A stretch of DNA of 64,000 bases from the NCBI GenBank assembly GCA_050953805.1, contig JBMNNE010000002.1:434001-498000 (forward strand). The letters are read 5' to 3'. Below the pieces are notes generated by a model. The model was not told the origin of the DNA and did not search any database. It worked only from the letters and a program-made list of their open reading frames with translations. Origin of the DNA: DUQW01 sp050953805. GTDB taxonomy: Bacteria > Bacillota_I > Bacilli_A > Acholeplasmatales > Acholeplasmataceae. Positions within the stretch are counted from its first letter, which is position 1. Each line of letters begins with the position of its first letter. This document shows, piece by piece, positions 50,022 through 57,690 of this stretch. A program made the translations under genes and the position numbers.

Positions 50022-50937
50022 TTATCAAACATTTAAAATAGTTGGTAAAGTTGATGCTGTTAATCAAGGATTAACTTATTATAACACGACTATTTTTGAT
50101 AGCAATCAAAAAGCGATTAATATTAAATTAAGAGAGGGTATTGATAAAGTTACTATTGGTCAAATATATCAGTTTGTAGTAACCAAAGAACCAAAAGAAA
50201 ATCGAGAAGATGAATATATTTTAGTTTGTCAAGAACTTCAAGAAATTGAAAATGTTTTAGAAGTTGATGAAATTACAGAGTTATATCGTAAATTTTATAC
50301 TTATGCTCCAATTAGTTTAAAGGATCTAAAAAATGGAGTTGAAAACTATTTAAATAAAATCGAAAATAAAGTTTTACTTGAAATAACTAAAGCAATTTAC
50401 CAAGAATATAAAAATAAGTTTTATATTCATCCAGCGGCAACTAAGTTTCATCATGCATATATTGGTGGGTTAGCGTTCCATACGTTAAATATGTTAAAAA
50501 TGGCCGAAGATATGTTAAAGATTTATTCCTATATGTCAAGTGATTTATTATACGCCGGAATTATTTTGCACGATATTTCTAAAACATTAGAAATCACCGG
50601 AGTTGATGGCGAATATACTAATGAGGGGTTATTACTCGGACACATTGTTATGGGAGTGAGTAAAATCGATGAAGTAGCTAGTCAACTAAACTATGTTGGT
50701 GAGGAAGAAGTTTTATTATTAAAACATATGATTGTTTCACATCACGGTCAAATGACTTTTGGATCACCAAAGCGCCCGCAAATTGCTGAAGCATTATTAC
50801 TTTGGTATATTGATACCATAGATTCTAAGTTCCAAGTTATTGGTGAAGTTTTAGATGAAACAGTTGCTGGAGCTTTTACTTCAATGATTCCAGTAGCCGA
50901 TAAAGGTAGATTTTTAAAACACAAACTAACCAAATAA
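50011..50937 (+). CDS. yhaM: 3'-5' exoribonuclease YhaM-like (OB + HD domain)
   Basis: 308 residues from ATG 50011, preceded by AAAGGAAAG; the frame from 49957 lies inside cca. N-terminal OB-fold (about 1-90), then the HD domain: HHAYIGGLAFHTLNML, GIILHDISK, HMIVSHHGQMTFGS and a final WYIDTIDSK. Family members degrade RNA and nicked DNA with Mn2+. A bidirectional terminator follows. Confidence 0.92.
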   Translation: MKNNYQTFKIVGKVDAVNQGLTYYNTTIFDSNQKAINIKLREGIDKVTIGQIYQFVVTKEPKENREDEYILVCQELQEIENVLEVDEITELYRKFYTYAPISLKDLKNGVENYLNKIENKVLLEITKAIYQEYKNKFYIHPAATKFHHAYIGGLAFHTLNMLKMAEDMLKIYSYMSSDLLYAGIILHDISKTLEITGVDGEYTNEGLLLGHIVMGVSKIDEVASQLNYVGEEEVLLLKHMIVSHHGQMTFGSPKRPQIAEALLLWYIDTIDSKFQVIGEVLDETVAGAFTSMIPVADKGRFLKHKLTK

Positions 50938-50950
50938 AATAATATTATAG

Positions 50951-50984
50951 AAAAAAGACTCTAAAAAATTTTAGAGTCTTTTTT
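50951..50984. terminator. Bidirectional terminator between yhaM and the PrsA-like gene
   Basis: AAAAAGACTCTAAAA pairs with TTTTAGAGTCTTTTT over 15 positions between convergent genes. Confidence 0.92.
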
Positions 50985-51007
50985 GTATATAATAAAGTCG
51001 TGAATAA

Positions 51008-53848
51008 TTAATTAAATACTTCGAACCAAGTTCCATATAAGGCATCAAATGCGTCTGATGTACCCATTTGATAATTGAACATTTGTAATCTGTTAATTTC
51101 TCTTAAAGCATTAAATTTAGCTGTTGCTGCTGCACTAGTAAATGTTAATCCTTCTTTAACTAGTAAGCGATAGTTGATTTCACTCTTCATTTGTGAACTT
51201 TCATACTTAGTTTTAACATTACCAAATTGTTTTTGAATTGCATTAGAAACTCTAATTTGAACATTATATTCAGATGCTAATTCTTTTAAATAGATCTTAA
51301 TTTGTCTAGCATTAACAATATCTTCAGAGTTAGTACCATCTAATTTTTGACCAACTTCGTCTTCAATTCTTGATAAGTGAGTACCATCATCTCTAACATC
51401 TAGTTTAGCAGAAGGCATTTTGTTATCAACGCTGTTTGCCATAATTAAGTGCCATCCAAACGCAGTTTGAATTTTTTCGATGTGTCCTAGTGGATTATCA
51501 GGATTTTCTGGATCATATGAAACATCTCCATTATAGAAATCTAAATATGGGAATTGTGAAGTGGTGTAATCTTTAACGATTTCATAGATTGCTGCGGCAC
51601 GTTCATAGAAAACTTTATCTAATCTTGATTGGCTAGTCAAGAAGTTAGAAGAGTTAGTAATTTCACCTAATGTTTCTTGTTTTAGTTTGAATCCAAAACG
51701 TTTGAATTTAGCCCAAGTTTTTTCATTTGAGTATTCATCATCAGAATCTAATCTTGTTGAATTATTGTAATCAATAATTAATCTTTCGATTCCTCTGTTT
51801 TCTGAATTTTCTTTACCAATACGTGTAAACATTTCATTGATTAACTGAGGTAATAATGCTTGAGCTTCAGCTAAAACTGCTGGGTCTAAATTATTTGGAT
51901 CATCTGGAGTACCATCTAAATCAAGGTCTAAGTAAATTAGAACATGAGAAGATCTTAGTAACCAGTAGTTATTATATTGTAATGCTGATAAGTCAGCAAA
52001 TTTTTGATAAATGTCGTCGTAATGGGATTCAATATCCTTTTCAAATAATTCGGTTAATTTAGGAATAATAAAGGCTCTTTCGATGGCTTCTTCAACTGAA
52101 CGAGCACGGAAAGCTAATAATAAGAATTGATCTCTACCCATATCGGCTGGATAACCAGCAGTGGCATATTGATTTTGACCGAACGCAACTAACATATTAT
52201 TAATTGATTCATCGTTTGATTTGTGAGTATCGGCATCAATTTCTTTATAATATTTTTCTCTTAATATTTTGTTAGTTAATAAATCATTAGCAATTGAAAC
52301 ACCAAATGTTTTTTCAGCTTCAGCGTAGAATTCATCAACAGTTACTACAACATCTCCAACTTCGGCTAGAATTTTATTATCTTTCATCTTAGTTGCACCT
52401 TTATATTCGTTATTGCGAGAATATAAAGCTCTTAAGACTGGGTCATAAATATTTAACTTGCTATCTTTATTGTGTTCTTGAACTTTTTCATTAATGTAAG
52501 AATCAGTTAATTTATCATCGATCATTTCTTCTTTAAGTTCAGCAATTAAATCATCATTACCATCTAAGAAAGCATCTTCATCTTCGTTTAATATTCCTTC
52601 TTCAGAAGCAGAATCGTCACCAAATTTATAAACTAAGTAAACATATTCTCCGAAAGTATTTGGTCTTTGTGAGTACTGAACGTTATCTGGTTCATCTTCA
52701 GTTGGAAGTTTTAATGCAGTGTAAATATGATTTCTTAATTGAGTATTTTCAAGATCATCATATTCATGATCAACATTAACTGCTTCATCATTAGCAACTT
52801 TTTTAACTACACCCTCGACCACTTTTAATTGTTCAGAGTGAACTAAGTTGTGAGCTTTAATAATGTATTCTAAAACTTGTTCAGTAGTTAAAACTCTAGC
52901 GCTATCTGGGTTTCCGGTACGGTCTTCAGAAAAAGTGTAAGCATCATAATATTTTTGGAAATCTGCTTTAGAAATTTCGACTCTCTTGTTAGATACATCA
53001 ACATATTTGATATCCTTGTTTTTTAAAATATCAATAATATGTTTGTTAGTAACTTCATCAGTTAAGTCTAAATATCCAGCAGCAGCTTCATCAATAATTC
53101 TAATGTCAGGAACTAAAAACCATTTACCACTAGAAGAGATTTTTAATGATAATTCTCTAAAAACAGCACGTTGTTCATTTAAATTTAAAAAGTCTGTCCA
53201 GAAAGCAGATACATCATAACGTCCTTTACGATTAGATTTATAGTATTCAACGATATCTTCGTCTTTAATAAAATATTTTGAATCTTCATCTTTTAGTTCT
53301 TCATCTAGTTTTTCTCTAGCAAATAGACGAACCGCTACTTTTTGCTTGTACAAATCTAATAGTGTATTACTATAGTTAGTAAAAGTAGTAGTTTCGTATA
53401 ATTCTTGAATTAAACCGTCTTTTTGTGCTGGTGTGATTTTACCAACAACAACTAAGCTATCGACATAATTTTGAACTCTAGTTTTCTTATCTAAATCTAA
53501 TTTAAACATGTCAACTAAATCTTCAACTTCGCTATTGCCAAATACAGCTAAATTAATAGCGTCTTCTAAAACTTTTCTGTGATCTTCGTTGTTATAATCA
53601 ACTTTTGCATAGTATTTCGCAAAAACTTTTTCATCAACTAAAGTTTGTAAAATCGAAAGACCATCAAAGCGGAATTCCTCGTATAATTCTTTTTGGGTTA
53701 CCTTGTGATTACCAGCACTGGCATAAACCTCATCAGTAATACTACCAAGAGGATAATCTTTGGTTCCTCTACAAGCGGTTAAAAGTACAGCTGAGAATAT
53801 TAGAAGTACTATAATCATCAAGCTTTTCACAAATTTGTTCTTTTTCAT
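51008..53848 (-). CDS. Giant PrsA/SurA-like foldase lipoprotein
   Basis: 946 residues; PrsA is usually about 300. Lipoprotein signal with Cys26 (LLTAC). Two related SurA-N-like modules are seen at about 40-100 (VYASAGNHKVTQKELYEEF, LVDEKVFAKYYAK) and about 490-550 (ILAEVGDVVVTVDEFYAEA, LTNKILREKYYKE). A parvulin-like PPIase region at about 628-803 begins RSSHVLIYLDLD, includes LGEI and ends FGWHLIMA. An Asp-rich DLDLDGTPDD insertion sits in it. It probably helps fold exported proteins on the outer face of the membrane. AAGGAGT precedes ATG. The minus-strand gene is monocistronic. Confidence 0.8.
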   Translation of the reverse strand: MKKNKFVKSLMIIVLLIFSAVLLTACRGTKDYPLGSITDEVYASAGNHKVTQKELYEEFRFDGLSILQTLVDEKVFAKYYAKVDYNNEDHRKVLEDAINLAVFGNSEVEDLVDMFKLDLDKKTRVQNYVDSLVVVGKITPAQKDGLIQELYETTTFTNYSNTLLDLYKQKVAVRLFAREKLDEELKDEDSKYFIKDEDIVEYYKSNRKGRYDVSAFWTDFLNLNEQRAVFRELSLKISSSGKWFLVPDIRIIDEAAAGYLDLTDEVTNKHIIDILKNKDIKYVDVSNKRVEISKADFQKYYDAYTFSEDRTGNPDSARVLTTEQVLEYIIKAHNLVHSEQLKVVEGVVKKVANDEAVNVDHEYDDLENTQLRNHIYTALKLPTEDEPDNVQYSQRPNTFGEYVYLVYKFGDDSASEEGILNEDEDAFLDGNDDLIAELKEEMIDDKLTDSYINEKVQEHNKDSKLNIYDPVLRALYSRNNEYKGATKMKDNKILAEVGDVVVTVDEFYAEAEKTFGVSIANDLLTNKILREKYYKEIDADTHKSNDESINNMLVAFGQNQYATAGYPADMGRDQFLLLAFRARSVEEAIERAFIIPKLTELFEKDIESHYDDIYQKFADLSALQYNNYWLLRSSHVLIYLDLDLDGTPDDPNNLDPAVLAEAQALLPQLINEMFTRIGKENSENRGIERLIIDYNNSTRLDSDDEYSNEKTWAKFKRFGFKLKQETLGEITNSSNFLTSQSRLDKVFYERAAAIYEIVKDYTTSQFPYLDFYNGDVSYDPENPDNPLGHIEKIQTAFGWHLIMANSVDNKMPSAKLDVRDDGTHLSRIEDEVGQKLDGTNSEDIVNARQIKIYLKELASEYNVQIRVSNAIQKQFGNVKTKYESSQMKSEINYRLLVKEGLTFTSAAATAKFNALREINRLQMFNYQMGTSDAFDALYGTWFEVFN

Positions 53849-53975
53849 AATATTTTTTCACTCCTTAAGCTATTTCATAAAAATAATACAAGCACAAATA
53901 ATAATATCATTTTTATAATATAAAAGCAAATCAAAAGTTAATTAAAACGATAATATTTAGTATTTATTAATACTA

Positions 53976-53984
53976 TGATAAAAT
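53976..53984 (+). promoter_or_regulatory. Extended -10 promoter of walJ-rlmH
   Basis: TGA-TAAAAT. Transcription from about 53991 coincides with GGTGA before ATG 54000, giving a leader of about 9 bases. Confidence 0.55.
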
Positions 53985-53999
53985 ATTAATGGTGAAAAC

Positions 54000-54773
54000 A
54001 TGGAAATTAGAATACTGGCAAGTGGTTCAAAAGGTAATATCATTTCTTTAATAAGCGGCAACTGCCACTTATTAATTGATGTAGGCATATCTTTTACTAA
54101 AACTAAACAAAAATTTGAAAAATATAAAATAGATCTATCATCAATTGATGGTATTATCCTAACTCATGAACATAAAGATCATTCAAGTGGTTTAAGAATT
54201 TTTCTAAAAAATTATCCCAATGTGCCGGTTTTTTTAACTAAAGGAACTATGGATGGACTAGATATTGAGACTAAATCAAGCATCAAAAACTATCAATTTG
54301 TTGAACCAGAAAGATATTTTGCAATTAATCAAATTCAAATTTATCCGATGTTAGTTAGCCATGATGCTAATGAACCAATCGGATTAGTAATTACAAATAA
54401 CGGGAAAAAAGCCGTTTTTATCACTGATACTGGATATATTCATAAAGACTATTTTGAAGTGATAAAAGACGCAGATTTTTATTATTTAGAAGCGAATCAT
54501 GATGAATTGATGTTAATGCAAACTTATAAACGGCCTCATCACTTAAAAATGAGAATTTTAAGCGAGAGAGGACATTTGTCGAATAACGAGGCCACTAAAA
54601 TTTTAAATGAAGTAATTATCAATAAACGTCCTATTTGGGCGGTTGCACACATATCAGAAGATTGTAATACTCGTGAAAAAATTGAAATGGCGGTCGTTAA
54701 AAATTTTAACGATCCATTTAAAGCTAAATTGATTTACACATCACAAGAATCAAGTAAGGTTATTAAGATATGA
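54000..54773 (+). CDS. walJ: Metallo-beta-lactamase-fold hydrolase WalJ (YycJ)
   Basis: 257 residues. Starts MEIRILASGSKGNIISL, the WalJ/YycJ signature. Metal motif LTHEHKDHSSG, later His in SHDAN, FITDTGY, LEANHDELML and VAHISEDCN. YycJ-family proteins are linked to cell-wall regulation and DNA processing (5'-exonuclease activity) in Firmicutes. It is joined to rlmH by an ATGA overlap, as in the Bacillus wal region; walRK are not in the window. Confidence 0.93.
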   Translation: MEIRILASGSKGNIISLISGNCHLLIDVGISFTKTKQKFEKYKIDLSSIDGIILTHEHKDHSSGLRIFLKNYPNVPVFLTKGTMDGLDIETKSSIKNYQFVEPERYFAINQIQIYPMLVSHDANEPIGLVITNNGKKAVFITDTGYIHKDYFEVIKDADFYYLEANHDELMLMQTYKRPHHLKMRILSERGHLSNNEATKILNEVIINKRPIWAVAHISEDCNTREKIEMAVVKNFNDPFKAKLIYTSQESSKVIKI

Positions 54774-55192
54774 AAATAATTGCCGTTGGAAAAATAAAAA
54801 AGAAATATCTTTTAGAAGGAATTGAGTTTTATTTAAAACAAATTTCAAAGTTAGAAATTATCGAAGTAAAACAATCAAATACCGATAAAGAAGGAAAAGA
54901 TATTTTATTAAAAATTAATTCAAAAGATTATGTTATCGCTCTTGATATTAAAGGAAATAAGTATGATAGTGAATCTTTTTCTAAAAAACTAGAAATGTTA
55001 AAACTAAACAGTGAAGATATTGTCTTTTTAATTGGGGGTTCAAACGGATTAAGTTTAGAAGTAAAAGAAAGAGCCAATGAATTGTTAAGTTTTTCTGATT
55101 TTACCTTTCCGCATGAACTATTTCGATTAATTTTAGTTGAACAAATTTATCGGGCTGAATCAATTTTTTTGAAAAAACCTTATCATAAATAA
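54770..55192 (+). CDS. rlmH: 23S rRNA pseudouridine-1915 N3-methyltransferase RlmH
   Basis: 140 residues; the usual length is about 155-160, so internal loops are shorter. SPOUT methyltransferase knot: VFLIGGSNGLSLEV, then FPHELFRLILVEQIYRA and the invariant C-terminus KPYHK. Starts inside the walJ stop. Confidence 0.95.
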   Translation: MKIIAVGKIKKKYLLEGIEFYLKQISKLEIIEVKQSNTDKEGKDILLKINSKDYVIALDIKGNKYDSESFSKKLEMLKLNSEDIVFLIGGSNGLSLEVKERANELLSFSDFTFPHELFRLILVEQIYRAESIFLKKPYHK

Positions 55193-55239
55193 TAAAAGAT
55201 TTAAAATACGATTATTTTAATGAAATTATAGAGTAAAAA

Positions 55240-55248
55240 TGATAAAAT
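55240..55248 (+). promoter_or_regulatory. Extended -10 promoter of mscL
   Basis: TGA-TAAAAT, about 8 bases before the GAGGAGGG ribosome binding site of mscL. Confidence 0.55.
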
Positions 55249-55273
55249 ATCATTGTGAGGAGGGAAAAAAGAA

Positions 55274-55801
55274 ATGGCTGACAAGAAAAAGAAAGACAAA
55301 AAAAGTTTCTTCCAAGGGTTTAAGGATTTTATTTCTAGAGGTAGTGTTCTAGATATGGCAGTTGCCGTAATTATTGGGGGCGCTTTTGGGGCAATTGTTA
55401 CTTCAATGGTTAATGATATTTTAATGCCCTCGATTGCCGCAATATTTGGAAAAGCATCTTTTGAAAACTTATTTGCGGTTGTTAAGGGTACAAGCGACTA
55501 TTCAACATTAACTTATGCCGATGCAGTTACATTAGCAGCTACTGAAGGAGCAACAATTATTGCTTATGGTCGTTTCATTCAAGCAATCGTTAACTTCTTA
55601 ATTATCGCATTTTTCCTTTATGTTGTTATAATTGTAGTCATTAAAGGAGCTCAAAAGCGATTAGAAGAGAGAAGATTAGCTGCTGAAGCAGAGGAAAAGG
55701 CTAAAGAAGATGAAGCACCCAAAGAACCAGAGATACCAGAAGATATTAAGTTGCTGACAGAAATAAGAGACCAATTAAAAGATTTGAAAAAGGGGAAATA
55801 A
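55274..55801 (+). CDS. mscL: Large-conductance mechanosensitive channel MscL
   Basis: 175 residues. FFQGFKDFISRGSVLDMAVAVIIGGAFGAIVTS is the first helix region (seen as FKDFISRGSVLDMAVAV then IIGGAFGAIV). The second helix is AIVNFLIIAFFLYVVII. The periplasmic loop is longer than in E. coli. The C-terminal cytoplasmic helix is very charged and ends EIRDQLKDL. It releases osmolytes on hypo-osmotic shock. Confidence 0.96.
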   Translation: MADKKKKDKKSFFQGFKDFISRGSVLDMAVAVIIGGAFGAIVTSMVNDILMPSIAAIFGKASFENLFAVVKGTSDYSTLTYADAVTLAATEGATIIAYGRFIQAIVNFLIIAFFLYVVIIVVIKGAQKRLEERRLAAEAEEKAKEDEAPKEPEIPEDIKLLTEIRDQLKDLKKGK

Positions 55802-55863
55802 ACTCAAATCTAAATCAAGTCAAATTGGTGCTTGAGTTTAAAAAGGTCCCCGGACCTTTTTTT
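55801..55863 (+). terminator. Two successive hairpins between mscL and the shikimate operon; the second is a terminator or attenuator
   Basis: AACTCAA (55801-55807) can pair with TTGAGTT (55833-55839). Then AAAAGGTCC (55841-55849) pairs with GGACCTTTT (55852-55860), followed by T residues. Only 22 bases separate the T run from the ATG at 55886 and no promoter is seen there, so aro transcription may depend on readthrough. Confidence 0.65.
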
Positions 55864-55885
55864 ACTAAGTAAGAAAGGATACAAG

Positions 55886-56668
55886 ATGAAAGATTTAAAA
55901 GTATATAAAAAATTTGAAATAGATAAGACTCTAGTTAAAGTAAAAGATGTCACTTTTAATGATGGTTCTTTTAATTTGATAGCCGGACCTTGTTCTGTTG
56001 AAAGTTATGAATCATTAGAAAAAATAGCTGAAGTTATTAAAAATAATGGAGGAAAGATTATTCGTGGTGGAACTTTCAAGTTAAGAACTTCACCGTATAA
56101 CTTTCAAGGATTAGGTCGTGAAGGTGTTAAAATTTTAAGCGAAATTGGGAAAAAATATAATTTAGTTACTGTTTCGGAAATCCCATGTATTTTAGAACTA
56201 GATTTATTTATAGAATATATTGATATTATTCAAGTTGGAGCTCGCAATATGGATAACTCTTCGCTACTAAAAGCACTCGGTAAAGTTAATAAGCCGATCA
56301 TATTAAAAAGAGGACCATCATCAACTATCGAAGAGTGGTTATTAGCTGCTGAGTATATTTTAGAAGGCGGAAATAATCAAGTGATTTTATGTGAGCGGGG
56401 GAGCCGTTCATTTGAAACATATACTAGAAACACTTTAGATTTATCAGCAGCTTTAGCTGCGAAAAAGCTATCACATTTACCAGTCATTATTGATCCTTCT
56501 CATGGAACTGGTAGAGCTGATATGGTTAGTGATTTTACTAAGGTTGCCAAGTTTTTATCTTTTGATGGAGCGATTATCGAGATTCATGAGAATCCAGTCG
56601 AAGCTTTAAGTGATGGTTTTCAATCAATCGATTTTGACGAATATACGGAACTGGTGTCATCGTTATGA
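55886..56668 (+). CDS. aroF: 3-deoxy-7-phosphoheptulonate (DAHP) synthase, type I beta core
   Basis: 260 residues from ATG 55886, preceded by GAAAGGAT; a longer frame from 55832 runs through the terminator. First step of the shikimate pathway. IAGPCSVES, GGTFKLRTSPYNFQGLG (Leu where Pro is usual), VGARNMDN, KRGPSSTIEEWLLAAEYI and DPSHGTGR. It lacks both the N-terminal ferredoxin-like domain and the chorismate mutase domain that give feedback control in relatives; the mutase is found in the downstream fusion instead. It ends in TGA overlapping aroB. Confidence 0.93.
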   Translation: MKDLKVYKKFEIDKTLVKVKDVTFNDGSFNLIAGPCSVESYESLEKIAEVIKNNGGKIIRGGTFKLRTSPYNFQGLGREGVKILSEIGKKYNLVTVSEIPCILELDLFIEYIDIIQVGARNMDNSSLLKALGKVNKPIILKRGPSSTIEEWLLAAEYILEGGNNQVILCERGSRSFETYTRNTLDLSAALAAKKLSHLPVIIDPSHGTGRADMVSDFTKVAKFLSFDGAIIEIHENPVEALSDGFQSIDFDEYTELVSSL

Positions 56669-57690
56669 AAATTGTAAAACTACCAAAATATGATATTTAT
56701 ATTAATGATTCATTTTCTAGTTATAATGAGTTTTTTAACAATTATTTTAATAGCGCATTTTTCGTAATAACAGATCAGACTGTTTTTTCAATATATAAAG
56801 AAACATTAGAAAATAAATTAAATAAAAAGAAATTATTTTGGTATATTTTAGAACCTGGTGATGATTCTAAGACAAGCGAGAATGCACTAAAAATTATTGG
56901 TTTTCTATTTAAAAACAATGCTAAAAGGGATGATGTTTTAATCTCGTTTGGTGGTGGAGTAATTACTGATATAACAGGTTTAGTTGCATCAATTTATATG
57001 AGAGGAGTCAATTTAGTCCATATACCGACGACTATCATTGGTCAAATTGATAGTTCAATTGGCGGTAAAACTTCCGTAAACCATTTAAAATATAAAAATA
57101 TTATTGGTACCTTTTATGATCCAGCATTCGTAATTTGCGAAACTGATTATCTAAAAACATTACCAGAAAAAGAAATTATTAATGGGTTAGGAGAATTAAT
57201 TAAGACCGGATTCATTGGTGATGAAGAAATCATAAAAAAAATAGAATTAAATGATCAAAAATTATTAACCCCAAATATAATAAAAAAAGCAATTGATGTT
57301 AAAAAAGAGTATGTTATCGAAGATTATTTCGATAAATCTAAAAGAAACATTTTAAATTTTGGACATACAATTGGTCATGCGGTTGAAGCCGCTAGTAATT
57401 TTCAAGTAACTCATGGTCAAGCGGTAATTTTTGGGATGGTTAAAGCTTTAGAAGTTGGAATATCATTAAAATTAACAAATCCCCAAGTGTTAAAAAGGCT
57501 TAATGATCTAATTAATACCATCAATTATAAATTACCAGACACAGTGTTTAAAGATTATGAGAAGTTTTTATATAAAGATAAAAAAAGTGAACTCAATGGA
57601 GTTAAATTTGTTTTTTTGGAAGATGTTTTAAAACCAAAAGTAGAAATTATTAGTTGGGAAAAATTAAAAGATGAATTGGCTAGTAAATAA
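56665..57690 (+). CDS. aroB: 3-dehydroquinate synthase
   Basis: 341 residues. Converts DAHP to 3-dehydroquinate with NAD and a metal ion. GGGVITDITGLVASIYMRG, HIPTTIIGQIDSSIGGKT and the metal motif FGHTIGHAVEA are intact. The start is within an ATGA overlap with aroF; the end overlaps the next gene by 20 bases. Confidence 0.96.
   Translation: MKIVKLPKYDIYINDSFSSYNEFFNNYFNSAFFVITDQTVFSIYKETLENKLNKKKLFWYILEPGDDSKTSENALKIIGFLFKNNAKRDDVLISFGGGVITDITGLVASIYMRGVNLVHIPTTIIGQIDSSIGGKTSVNHLKYKNIIGTFYDPAFVICETDYLKTLPEKEIINGLGELIKTGFIGDEEIIKKIELNDQKLLTPNIIKKAIDVKKEYVIEDYFDKSKRNILNFGHTIGHAVEAASNFQVTHGQAVIFGMVKALEVGISLKLTNPQVLKRLNDLINTINYKLPDTVFKDYEKFLYKDKKSELNGVKFVFLEDVLKPKVEIISWEKLKDELASK

Noticed and set aside
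51856..53219. Plus-strand frames inside the PrsA-like gene.
   Set aside because: Antisense shadows of a long lipoprotein gene with clear signal peptide and domain content.
55801..55886. T-box or leader-peptide attenuator for aromatic amino acids.
   Set aside because: No AGGGTGG-type T-box sequence and no short frame rich in Trp, Phe or Tyr codons. Only simple hairpins can be supported.
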